DNA from: Betaproteobacteria bacterium
Lineage (GTDB): Bacteria; Pseudomonadota; Gammaproteobacteria; Burkholderiales; Burkholderiaceae_C
Length of the DNA: 42,498 nt
Assembly (NCBI GenBank): GCA_016868205.1
Contig: VGHR01000013.1
Span: 1-42,498, forward strand
Direction: 5' to 3'
A program made the position numbers and the translations under genes. Under the pieces are notes generated by a model, which ran no database searches, was not told the DNA's origin, and saw only the letters and a program-made list of their open reading frames with translations. Positions within the stretch are counted from its first letter, which is position 1. Each line of letters starts with the position of its first letter. Of the stretch, positions 28,450-36,082 are shown piece after piece.

Positions 28450-29337
28450 TCATTGAATCTGTCCTCCACGCCGCAATTCCTCGACCAGGGTGGCAAAAGC
28501 ATGGTTGGAGTTCGGGTGAGGATGGGCGGGTTGCTCCCGCAAGGCGGCGACCACGGCGCCGATGTCGTCACCGGCCAGACTGTCGGTCTCTACGCTGAAG
28601 GCCCGGCGCAGACGCCCGCCACCGGCCACAAAAACCTCGCCGCTGGCGTCGCAGTCCTCGCTGGCCAACCAGTTGACCACGGGCGCCACCGCTTCGGGCC
28701 GCAGACAGCGCACCAAATCCTCGGCCAGATAACTACGCGTCATTTGGGTATCGGCATAAGGCGATACCGCGTTGACCCGCACGCCTTGGCCGACGCCCTC
28801 GGCGGCCAGGCTGCGCATCAGCATCTCGATCGCCGCCTTGGAGGCCGCGTAAGCACCAAGCCCGTGATTGCCGTAGCGCCCGGCGCTGGAAGTCATCATG
28901 ATGACGCGGCCCCAGCGCTGGTCCAGCAGGTGCGGCCAGGCGGCATGAACAAGTTGCAGGGCCCCCTGAAAACCCACATCAAAAATCGCGCGAAATTCTT
29001 CAAGACTTTGTTTGCGAAAAGTAACCGCCTGGGGGCTTGCCGCATTAGCCACCACAATATCGACGCGCCCGAAACACGCCAAGGCATGTGCCACCAGGCG
29101 CACACCGGCGCCCTCGGCTTGCACCGATTCGTAATCGGCCTGGGCAACCCCACCGGCCGCCCGAATGATCGCCACGGTCTGGGCCGCCGATGTCTGTTCG
29201 TCGGTCTGTCCAGGGTGCCGCCGGTTGTTCACCAGCACCTTGGCCCCCTGAGCGGCCAGAGCCACAGCGCAGGCCCGACCGATGCCCTTGCCGGCACCGG
29301 TCACCACAGCCACCCTCTCACGGAGCGTGTGTTGCAT
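28450..29337 (-). CDS. SDR-family dehydrogenase, related to the MFE-2/17-beta-HSD4 type
   Basis: A 295-residue short-chain dehydrogenase with VAVVTGAGKGIGRACAV, VLVNNRRHPGQ, ANAASPQAVTF (NNAG variant), MMTSSAGRYGNHGLGAYAASKAAIEML (catalytic Ser, Tyr, Lys) and VNAVSPYADTQMT. The long insert after beta2 and the C-terminal extension with EVFVAGGGRLRRAF resemble the dehydrogenase part of peroxisomal-type multifunctional enzymes that act on 3-hydroxyacyl-CoA. That suggests a beta-oxidation step, but this is inferred. The start has GAGG 10 bases upstream and lies 11 bases past the stop of the solute-binding gene. Confidence 0.9.
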   Translation of the reverse strand: MQHTLRERVAVVTGAGKGIGRACAVALAAQGAKVLVNNRRHPGQTDEQTSAAQTVAIIRAAGGVAQADYESVQAEGAGVRLVAHALACFGRVDIVVANAASPQAVTFRKQSLEEFRAIFDVGFQGALQLVHAAWPHLLDQRWGRVIMMTSSAGRYGNHGLGAYAASKAAIEMLMRSLAAEGVGQGVRVNAVSPYADTQMTRSYLAEDLVRCLRPEAVAPVVNWLASEDCDASGEVFVAGGGRLRRAFSVETDSLAGDDIGAVVAALREQPAHPHPNSNHAFATLVEELRRGGQIQ

Positions 29338-29348
29338 GGCCGCGCGCC

Positions 29349-30341
29349 TCAGTTGAGTTTGACCCGGCCGCTATCGATGAGATCGCGATTGGTGGACAGC
29401 TCGCGCCGAACGATCTCCTGCAGTTCGGCAGGGGAACAGACCTGGGTGTCGCCAAACGAAGACAACCTCGCCCGCACCTCGCTGGACTGAAGAGACTTGA
29501 CCAAAGCCTCGTGCAGGCGCTGGGCGACAGCCACAGGCACACCAGCGGCCACCCCAAAGCCCACCCAGGGCGTTTCGTCGTAGTCTTTCAGCGCATCAAT
29601 CCCGCTATCGCGGGCCGGTTGCGACCGCGGCGAGAAGACCGCGGGCTTGGCGCCCGTGGAGGCAATGGCCACCACGCGGCCATCGTCGACGAAGGCTCTG
29701 CCTGCAGCGGAGACGATCATCAATTGAATCTGCCCCGAGGCCAGATCGATGAGCGCCGGCGCCTCGCCTTTGTAGGGAACATGCGTGGCTTCGATGCCCA
29801 TGCCAGTGAGCAGCTTCTCCATAGCCAGATGGTACCAACTGCCAACACCGATGCTGCCGTAACTGAGCTTGCCCGGGTTGGCCTTGCCCCAGGCCATCAA
29901 TTCGCGCAAGTTGCGCACCGGCACGCTGGGGTGAACTGCCACCACATTGGAGCTGCGCAAACCGGTGGTGAGCGGCTGTATATCTTTAAGCGGGTCATAG
30001 CCGATCGCCTTGTCCAGCAAGGGCGCGATGGACAAGATCGAGGGCGATATGTAGGCAACGGTGTGGCCATCACGGGGGGCCCGCAACACGGCCTGCATGG
30101 CAATTTTTCCGCCAGCGCCCACTCGGTTGTCGATCAAGACGGGTTGACCGAGTAGGGCTGACATCTCTTGCCCAACGGCGCGGGCCATCGTGTCGGCAGG
30201 CCCCCCCGGCGCGAAAGCGACGACGATGGTGATCGGTCGCGACGGAAACGACTGCGCCCGGGCCGGGCCGGCAAGCCATAGCGGAGGCAGGCATGCCAGG
30301 GTAAGGCGAGAAAACTGACTGCAGAATTGGCGGCGTTGCAT
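29349..30341 (-). CDS. Bug-family (tripartite tricarboxylate transporter) periplasmic substrate-binding protein
   Basis: About 330 residues from the ATG at 30341, which has AGGAG 8 bases upstream. A signal peptide covers residues 1-30 (hydrophobic core LTLACLPPLWLAG, cleavage probably after ARA); RRQF near the start could be a weak Tat signal. The mature part shows the Bug signatures FPSRPITIVVAFAPGGPADTMARAV, LGQPVLIDNRVGAGGKIAMQAV, GHTVAYIS and LSYGSIGVGSWYHLAME. Such proteins capture carboxylates in the periplasm and hand them to TctAB permeases or signalling partners; many Burkholderiales copies are orphans, as here. Its place in the operon suggests it binds the pathway's carboxylic substrate. 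Confidence 0.92.
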   Translation of the reverse strand: MQRRQFCSQFSRLTLACLPPLWLAGPARAQSFPSRPITIVVAFAPGGPADTMARAVGQEMSALLGQPVLIDNRVGAGGKIAMQAVLRAPRDGHTVAYISPSILSIAPLLDKAIGYDPLKDIQPLTTGLRSSNVVAVHPSVPVRNLRELMAWGKANPGKLSYGSIGVGSWYHLAMEKLLTGMGIEATHVPYKGEAPALIDLASGQIQLMIVSAAGRAFVDDGRVVAIASTGAKPAVFSPRSQPARDSGIDALKDYDETPWVGFGVAAGVPVAVAQRLHEALVKSLQSSEVRARLSSFGDTQVCSPAELQEIVRRELSTNRDLIDSGRVKLN

Positions 30342-30375
30342 GGCGGTCTCCTTTGGGTTTATGGTCACTCGTACA

Positions 30376-31593
30376 TCAGACGATCCGGTCTCGGCGCAGC
30401 ACTTCAATGTCCTGGGCCGACAGGCCCAGGCGGTCATGCAGAACCTCATCGGTATGCTGCCCCAGAGACGGCGCGGCTCGGTACTCAACCGGAGAATCCG
30501 GCAGATTCAGCGGACTGCGCAAGGTGGGTACATCGACACCGCTGGCATGGGGCACACGCAGGACCAAGCCGCGGTGTTTTACCTGGGGATCCGCAAACAG
30601 TTGTCGCATGTCGTTGATGGGAGCACAGGGTACGCCGCGCTCTGAAAGACGATCAATCCAGTGCGCAACCGGAGCACCCAATGTAGCCGCCTGCAAAATC
30701 TCGTGCAACTGCGCGCGGTGACGCATCCGCTCGACATTGCTCGCAAAGCGCGGCTCGTGCGCGATCGCCGGATCGAGTCCCAGCACCGAGAGCATGACAA
30801 GGAACTGGCTGTCATTGCCGGCAGACATCGAGAAGTGACCATCGACAGCAAGAAACACCTCGCTCGGCGCGGTGATCGGGTTGAGATTACCTTGCCTTGT
30901 GGGCACCACCCCGGTCATCAGATAGCTCAAGGCCAGATGCGCATTGAGGGCCGCGGTTACATCGAGCATGGCCATGTCGATATGCTGGCCGCGCCCGGTC
31001 GTGCTCCTTTGGGTCAAGGCGGCCATGATGGAAATCGTTGCGTACAGGCCGGTGACAATATCGGTGATGGGCAAGGCCGAACGCATCGGCCCCGCGCCCG
31101 GCTCGCCATCGGGCACGCCACAGGTGCTCATCAAGCCGCCCATGGCCTGCAGAACCGAGTCATAGGCAGCGCGATTCGCGTAAGGTCCGTCCTGACCGAA
31201 CCCCGTCACGCTGCAATAAACCAGCCCAGGGTGCAGCACCTTGAGCGCGTCATAGTCCAGACCGTACGCTGCCAGCGTGCCGACCTTAAAGTTCTCAATC
31301 ACGACATCGCTGGCCAGGGCGAGCTCACGAACGAGAGCCGCGCCGCGGTCGGTGGTGAGATCAACGGTGACCGAACGCTTGCCCCGGTTGCAGCCGAGGA
31401 AAAAGGCCGAATCGTTGGTTCGCTGCCCCTTGGCATCGGTGACGAAAGGCCCGGCCCGGCGTGTGTCGTCCCCCACGCCCGGCCGCTCGATCTTGATGAC
31501 ATCGGCGCCCAGGTCAGCCAGGGTTTGCGCACACCAGGGTCCGGCAACGACCCGAGTCAGGTCGAGGACCTTTAGGTGGGACAGTGCCTGCAC
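30376..31593 (-). CDS. CaiB/BaiF-family (class III) CoA-transferase
   Basis: About 405 residues from GTG at 31593. The class III CoA-transferase signatures are present: LDLTRVVAGPWCAQTLADLGADVIKIERPGVGDDTR, FFLGCNRGKRSVTVDL, GFGQDGPYANRAAYDSVLQAMGG and the segment RSALPITDIVTGLYA, in which Asp178 aligns by position with the catalytic Asp that forms the acyl anhydride. It moves CoA between an acyl-CoA donor and a carboxylic acid, activating the substrate without ATP. The start is 5 bases from the hydrolase stop, so they are co-transcribed. It is the only acid-activating enzyme in the operon, so the pathway substrate or an intermediate should be a carboxylate. Confidence 0.93.
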   Translation of the reverse strand: MQALSHLKVLDLTRVVAGPWCAQTLADLGADVIKIERPGVGDDTRRAGPFVTDAKGQRTNDSAFFLGCNRGKRSVTVDLTTDRGAALVRELALASDVVIENFKVGTLAAYGLDYDALKVLHPGLVYCSVTGFGQDGPYANRAAYDSVLQAMGGLMSTCGVPDGEPGAGPMRSALPITDIVTGLYATISIMAALTQRSTTGRGQHIDMAMLDVTAALNAHLALSYLMTGVVPTRQGNLNPITAPSEVFLAVDGHFSMSAGNDSQFLVMLSVLGLDPAIAHEPRFASNVERMRHRAQLHEILQAATLGAPVAHWIDRLSERGVPCAPINDMRQLFADPQVKHRGLVLRVPHASGVDVPTLRSPLNLPDSPVEYRAAPSLGQHTDEVLHDRLGLSAQDIEVLRRDRIV

Positions 31594-31597
31594 GGTT

Positions 31598-32410
31598 TCA
31601 GACCGTCGCGTGAAGTCGACGCGCCAGAAAATCCAGCACCACACCGTTAAAACGCTCGGGCGCTTCAGCCCAGCCAAAGTGCCCCACCCCCTGGAGTGCG
31701 ACGAACTCGGCCCCAGCGATCTTGGCGGCCATCTTCTCCATCACCGCAGCCGGAGCCGTGGTGTCGAGTTCACCAGCAATGCATAGCACCGGCACATTCA
31801 GGCTGGACAACAGGCTGCGCCCCTCGTAACTGGCAATCGCCGCCACCGCGGCGCGAAAGGTGTCCTCGCGCATGAGGCTTACGGTGGAAATGACCAGATC
31901 CACCGCCGGGCCAGTTGCACCCTGCCCCATCATCCGCCTGAGCATGCCCGGCGCATGCTCGGGCAAGCTGCGGCCGGCATCCAAAGGCGCAACCCGGGCC
32001 CGGACAAACTCGCGCTGAAAATCGCCATCGGACTTGCCGAAGGCGGCACTGGTAGCCGACAGTACATAGGCCTGAATGCGCTCTGGCGCATACACCCAGG
32101 CACGCTGCGCAATAAAGCCCCCCATGCTGTGGCCCATCACCACATTGCGTGGGCCGCCCTCTTTGTCAATCAGGCGGGCCAGGGCCTGGGCACACAGGTC
32201 GATGCCAAAGCCCTCAGGCAGGGGCGAGAGCCCGTAGCCCGGTGCGTCCCAGGCTACAACGCGGTATCCCGACCGCGCCAGCGCCTGAATCTGGGCACGC
32301 CAATACTCTTTGGCACCAAAGGCCCCGTGCAGCAAGAACACCGTCGTTCCATTGAAAGAGCCGTGCGGGTGAGTGACCGCATGGTCCGGCATGGGAACGG
32401 GGCGGCTCAT
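31598..32410 (-). CDS. Alpha/beta-hydrolase
   Basis: About 270 residues from ATG at 32410, whose start overlaps the oxygenase stop in an ATGA junction. The fold is clear from VFLLHGAFGAKEYWRAQIQAL (oxyanion region), VVAWDAPGYGLSP, the nucleophile elbow VVMGHSMGGFIA, the acid in CIAGELDTTAPAAV and the His in LQGVGHFGWAEAPERF. The layout matches C-C bond hydrolases and carboxylesterases of aromatic pathways (DmpD-like), with no lid expansion. It could cleave an ester, lactone or ring-fission product. Overlap with the oxygenase gene indicates the two work in sequence. The substrate is unknown. Confidence 0.9.
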   Translation of the reverse strand: MSRPVPMPDHAVTHPHGSFNGTTVFLLHGAFGAKEYWRAQIQALARSGYRVVAWDAPGYGLSPLPEGFGIDLCAQALARLIDKEGGPRNVVMGHSMGGFIAQRAWVYAPERIQAYVLSATSAAFGKSDGDFQREFVRARVAPLDAGRSLPEHAPGMLRRMMGQGATGPAVDLVISTVSLMREDTFRAAVAAIASYEGRSLLSSLNVPVLCIAGELDTTAPAAVMEKMAAKIAGAEFVALQGVGHFGWAEAPERFNGVVLDFLARRLHATV

Positions 32411-33933
32411 GGCCGTTGCCCCGCTGCGGCGTCCATCACGGCCCCCACCCCGCCGGCAGGCACCCCGTGCGCATCGCTCATGGGCATCCAATAGGCATGG
32501 GCGCCCAGGGGAATGAATCCGGGCAGTTCAATTTCGCAGACGGGGCCCTGCGTGATGTCTTTGGCGTCAAACACGACGCAGCTGGCGCGGCGCCGGGCCG
32601 CATCGTTCATGAAGCTGATCAGGTAACCATCGTCTTCAGCGAGGGCGCCTAGTCGCGGCGCGAAGGGCGCTTCACTGACATAGCAGCCCTGGGGCGCGCG
32701 CCAAGTCTGCGTGGCCCCTGTCTTCAGGTCGTAGCGCTTGAGTCCGTCGAGATGCCAGAACCCGGGCGTCATATGGGCGTTGTAAGCGTAGCGGTAGGGT
32801 CGCCCCTTGTGGCGACCATTGACCATCGGAAACTCTGTCACCTCGTCATCGAGATCCTCTTCCCGAGTTTGTCCGGTCTTGAGATTAAAGCGCCATCGGT
32901 GCATGCGGGTCTCCTGCAGGCGCATGTCAAGCAGCGCCAACATCCGGGCATAGCCTTCCTTGGGCAGGTGACTGAGATCGGGCACCGGATTGGTCTGTAT
33001 GCAACCCTCCATCACCACCTCGTCGCCCTGCTCGTAGCAATTGGCCAGATGCAGGATGTAGCAGGGCATGGCCTCAAACCAGCGCACATCACGGTTGGTG
33101 CCAAAGCGCGGAATGACTCCAAAACGCGCGGGTACATCGCGGTGAAACTTCAGCCGGTGCTGGCCGCGTGCCAAGCCCTCTTGGTCAAAGAACATCGGCA
33201 GGTCGTGCAACACACAGTGCCGCTCGGTCATGCCCAGATCGTGCGGCCAGCGCGCGCCGGGTAGATCGATCGGCTCGTAGTGCACCAGCTGGTTATCGGC
33301 GCTGACAACGCCGTAATTCATGTAAGGAGGCTGCTCTCCGTAATTGAAGAACATCATTTCTCCGGTGTGCTCGTCGACCTGAAAGTGCGAACAGATGCCG
33401 CGCTGGCCGAGCCTGCGCGCCCATTGAGGATCAGGGCCCAGCGTCTCCAGCGTGAAAGGATCAAGCCGGTAGGGCTCACTGCACTGACTCATGGCCACGA
33501 TCGCCTTGCCTGCATGGACGATGACATCCGTGCCGGCGTTGTCTTTCATGGCACCGATGGAGCCCCAGCCCCGAAGCACAGCCCGCCGTGGCTCGATGAT
33601 GCCCGGCCAGAGCGAACGGCCAGCCGCCTGCTCCGCCAGGAAGCCGGTGGTGCGTACCCAACGATTGCGGTACTCGACACGGCCATCCTCGAAACGCATG
33701 GCATGCACCATGCCATCGCCGTCAAAGGGATGGTACTTGCCTAGCGACGCATGAACCTGGTTATGACCGTTGCGCAAATAGATACCCGCCAGATCGCGCG
33801 GCAGTTCGCCCTGGATCTTCAGGTCGGGTGTCGAGGCCGTCCACTCGGTGTCGGTTGGCTCCCAGGCTCCATTGAGGTAGGGGTTCTCGCTGGGCAGGCA
33901 GCCCAGTTGGACGCGGTTGAAGGTCTCGAGCAT
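32407..33933 (-). CDS. Carotenoid oxygenase family protein (lignostilbene dioxygenase-like)
   Basis: About 508 residues from ATG at 33933, which has AGAGGA 8 bases upstream. The seven-bladed propeller family is recognised by LAGIYLRNGHNQVH, YHPFDGDGMVHAMRF and the four iron-binding histidines. These are H183 in GICSHFQVD, H231 in RWPHDLGMTE, H295 in PCYILHLANCYE (followed by EGDE-like QGDEVVME) and about H479 in GAHAYWMP. The family splits C=C bonds with O2 in carotenoids, stilbenes or phenylpropenes such as isoeugenol. No signal peptide is seen, so it acts in the cytoplasm. It follows a thiolase and precedes a hydrolase in one operon. The substrate cannot be told from sequence; a phenylpropanoid or terpenoid alkene is a reasonable guess. 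Confidence 0.93.
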   Translation of the reverse strand: MLETFNRVQLGCLPSENPYLNGAWEPTDTEWTASTPDLKIQGELPRDLAGIYLRNGHNQVHASLGKYHPFDGDGMVHAMRFEDGRVEYRNRWVRTTGFLAEQAAGRSLWPGIIEPRRAVLRGWGSIGAMKDNAGTDVIVHAGKAIVAMSQCSEPYRLDPFTLETLGPDPQWARRLGQRGICSHFQVDEHTGEMMFFNYGEQPPYMNYGVVSADNQLVHYEPIDLPGARWPHDLGMTERHCVLHDLPMFFDQEGLARGQHRLKFHRDVPARFGVIPRFGTNRDVRWFEAMPCYILHLANCYEQGDEVVMEGCIQTNPVPDLSHLPKEGYARMLALLDMRLQETRMHRWRFNLKTGQTREEDLDDEVTEFPMVNGRHKGRPYRYAYNAHMTPGFWHLDGLKRYDLKTGATQTWRAPQGCYVSEAPFAPRLGALAEDDGYLISFMNDAARRRASCVVFDAKDITQGPVCEIELPGFIPLGAHAYWMPMSDAHGVPAGGVGAVMDAAAGQRP

Positions 33934-33976
33934 CTGAATCCTCTTGTGGATGGAAAAAGTTGGTTCGGGGTCAGGC

Positions 33977-35170
33977 TTAGGCAGCAATCCGCTCGATCAC
34001 GGTGGCCGTGGCCACCCCCTGGGCTCCGGCGATAGCCACGACACCGCGCCGCAGCTTGCGACGATCCATCTCATCGAGCAGGCAACTGATCAACATGGCG
34101 CCGGTGGCCCCCATGGGATGACCCAGCGCGATCGAGCTGCCGTTGACATTAAAGCGATCGAGATCCACCCGCACGCGCTCGATGTAGTCCAGGGTGATGG
34201 CGGCGAAGGAATCGCGCACCTCCCACAGATCAATGTCGCTCACGCCCAGCCCGGCACGAGTGAGCGCCAATTGGGTCGCCTCTACCGCACCGGTTTGGGC
34301 CAAGGCAACGCATGCGTCAGCCATGGCCACAATCCGCGCCCGGGCCTGCAGCCGGTGACGGGCAAGCGCCTGCGGCGAGGCCAGCAACACCGCTGCAGCG
34401 CCATCGGCCATGCACGGCGCATTGCCGGCGGTATGGACATGGTCGATGCGGCCGAGCGCGGGCTCACGGGCCAGCGCCCAATCGTCCAAGCCGCCCGCGC
34501 CATCGGCATAAATGGTTTTCAGGCTCGCCAGCTTGTCGGCCGTGCTGCTTTCACGAATTGTCTCGTCGCGATCGAGCAGGAGCTGGCCCTGGGCATCGGT
34601 CACGGCAATCATGGAGGGCATGGGCAGCGAGCGACGGGCCTGCGCCGCTCGTGCCTGCGACAGGGCGGCGTAGCCATCGCACTGCGCACGCGTGTAGCCT
34701 CGGCGGGTGGCAATCAGGTCCGAGGTCCAGGGCGGTGGCATCGACTCGATGCGCGCAGCCAGTTCACGCTCGCTGTAGTGCGGTGCGGCATCGCCAAACA
34801 TCGGGACGCGCGACATCATCTCCACGCCCCCGGCCAGAGCGAAGGCCTCGCCGGCGTGCGCCTGGAGCGCCGCAAAATTCACCGCCGTCAGGCCGGAGGC
34901 ACAGTACCTATTGACAGTGACCGCCGACATGCGCGGGCTGGCGTTGGCCAGGGCCGAGGCCACCTTGCCGATATTGCCTCCCTGCTCCGCAGTTTGGGTA
35001 ACGCAACCAAAGACCGCATCAACGATGGCCTCCGGGTCAACCCGGGTGCGCTCGAAGATGGCGCGGATGCTGAACGCCAGCAAGTCGGCCGGCCGCATCG
35101 TGTGCAAAGCCCCCTCCGGCTTGGCCAGCCCACGCGGTGTGCGTACCGCATCGACGATCAGGGGCTGCAT
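33977..35170 (-). CDS. Thiolase-family protein with altered active site
   Basis: About 397 residues from ATG at 35170, with GGGAGG 7-9 bases upstream. It has the thiolase fold and the nucleophile Cys90 in VNRYCASG, plus the His loop ALGHPMGATGAM (H351). Two other catalytic elements differ from the norm. The NEAF motif reads RDSF (319-322, in WEVRDSFAAITL), and the CxG motif near the C-terminus reads AIAGAQGVAT with Ala379 where the acid/base Cys belongs. I checked both in the DNA. It may be a thiolase of SCP2-like mechanism, or one that binds acyl-CoA without normal thiolysis. It is the first gene of the seven-gene leftward operon. Confidence 0.9.
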   Translation of the reverse strand: MQPLIVDAVRTPRGLAKPEGALHTMRPADLLAFSIRAIFERTRVDPEAIVDAVFGCVTQTAEQGGNIGKVASALANASPRMSAVTVNRYCASGLTAVNFAALQAHAGEAFALAGGVEMMSRVPMFGDAAPHYSERELAARIESMPPPWTSDLIATRRGYTRAQCDGYAALSQARAAQARRSLPMPSMIAVTDAQGQLLLDRDETIRESSTADKLASLKTIYADGAGGLDDWALAREPALGRIDHVHTAGNAPCMADGAAAVLLASPQALARHRLQARARIVAMADACVALAQTGAVEATQLALTRAGLGVSDIDLWEVRDSFAAITLDYIERVRVDLDRFNVNGSSIALGHPMGATGAMLISCLLDEMDRRKLRRGVVAIAGAQGVATATVIERIAA

Positions 35171-35186
35171 CAAGCCCTCCCTTTAA

Positions 35187-35205
35187 ACTATATTAGAAAG
35201 ACTAA
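35187..35205 (-). promoter_or_regulatory. Putative -10 box and short inverted repeat upstream of the thiolase operon
   Basis: On the minus strand TATAGT (35192-35187) is a fair -10 box, giving a very short leader before the thiolase start. The repeat TTAG-N5-CTAA (35193-35205) lies directly upstream, where a TetR- or MarR-type protein could bind. No good -35 box is seen. This is a weak prediction. Confidence 0.35.
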
Positions 35206-35335
35206 GTTTGGGCAGATTGCCTCGCGGCGTCATCAGGGATTTCCCGAGGGATGAGCCGCCGAGCGGCTATGCAGTCTTCGGCGACGACCCAAGACAGCGC
35301 CCGCCGCGGCAAGCAGCGCCTCGGCCCACGCGAAC

Positions 35336-35687
35336 TCAAGTGAACACCAGCTTGTAAGTCACCCGGGCAGCCAGGCACCAGACCGTCAGAATCATCGCAA
35401 GGCCAAAGGCACTGAACGGCTCCAACGCGCAGCCAGCGGCCCGTGAACGGCACCGCAGTGCCCCGAATCAAGCCCACCAGTAGAAACACCGCAGAGCCTT
35501 GCGACGCTGCGGTGCTGATGTGGTGGTGGAAAGGCAACCTATTTCGAACCTTTCTCCAAAACGCCTGGGTAATCCAGCGGGTGAATGAGGAAAGACTCGG
35601 GTAATTGTCCGCTTCACGCCATCCCCGCCCATTTGCGATTACGCGCCGAACCCAAGGGAGAAACATCCGCCTTGACTTCTTCAGCAC
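35336..35687 (-). pseudogene. Frameshifted remnant of a small membrane-protein gene
   Basis: Two minus-strand frames join to make a plausible membrane protein. The upstream frame reads RNRLPFHHHISTAASQGS then AVFLLVGLIRGTAVPFTG RWLR; near 35425 the frame must shift for LEPFSAFGLAMILTVWCLAA RVTYKLVFT before a stop at 35336-35338. Both parts contain a hydrophobic segment (FLLVGLI; GLAMILTVWCLAA), so a single-base change has probably broken a real gene. The family is not recognised. The bases between here and the thiolase operon (35206-35335) hold nothing I can identify. The remnant marks the border between the catabolic region and the polysaccharide locus. Confidence 0.5.
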
Positions 35688-35735
35688 ACAGCGCCTTCAT
35701 CGGAGTCCTGACAACTCCTGCGCAAGGATGCAAAC

Positions 35736-36068
35736 ATGGACGGACGATGCATGACCCAAACCGAGCTGGCTGAGCGCTGGCAGATCAGCGAAGCGACGCT
35801 TGAGCGCTGGCGAACTGAAGCGGGCGGACCGGTATTTCTCAAACTTGGCGCCCAAGTCCGGTATCGCCTTCGTGATGTTGAAGCCTTTGAGGCGGAAGTG
35901 CTTCGCGAATCGACCAAGTCGGACGGAGGCCACCAGCACCAGATCGTTGATCAACCGAAACGCCAGCTCAAAACCACAATTCGCACGGCACGAACAATCA
36001 CTATCTGGTTGCATTCCGGTCCTCGCCGCACCCGTTTGCGCCCAGACTACGCCGGCCGTACCAGGTGA
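35736..36068 (+). CDS. AlpA/MerR-like helix-turn-helix protein
   Basis: A 110-residue frame with AAGGA 7-8 bases before ATG 35736; a second ATG at 35751 begins MTQTELAERW. Residues 6-60 form a winged HTH of the excisionase/AlpA kind: LTQxELAERW-type start, QISEATLERWRTEAGG, PVFLKLGAQVRYRLRDVEAF EAE. Such proteins usually end soon after this point, so the remaining 50 residues (Arg/Thr-rich) may be read-through after a frameshift. Genes of this type occur on plasmids, prophages and integrative elements. It is the only rightward gene in the area and sits between a broken membrane gene and the polysaccharide locus, fitting a mobile-DNA scar. Confidence 0.6.
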   Translation: MDGRCMTQTELAERWQISEATLERWRTEAGGPVFLKLGAQVRYRLRDVEAFEAEVLRESTKSDGGHQHQIVDQPKRQLKTTIRTARTITIWLHSGPRRTRLRPDYAGRTR

Positions 36069-36082
36069 CGACGATTGCATCA

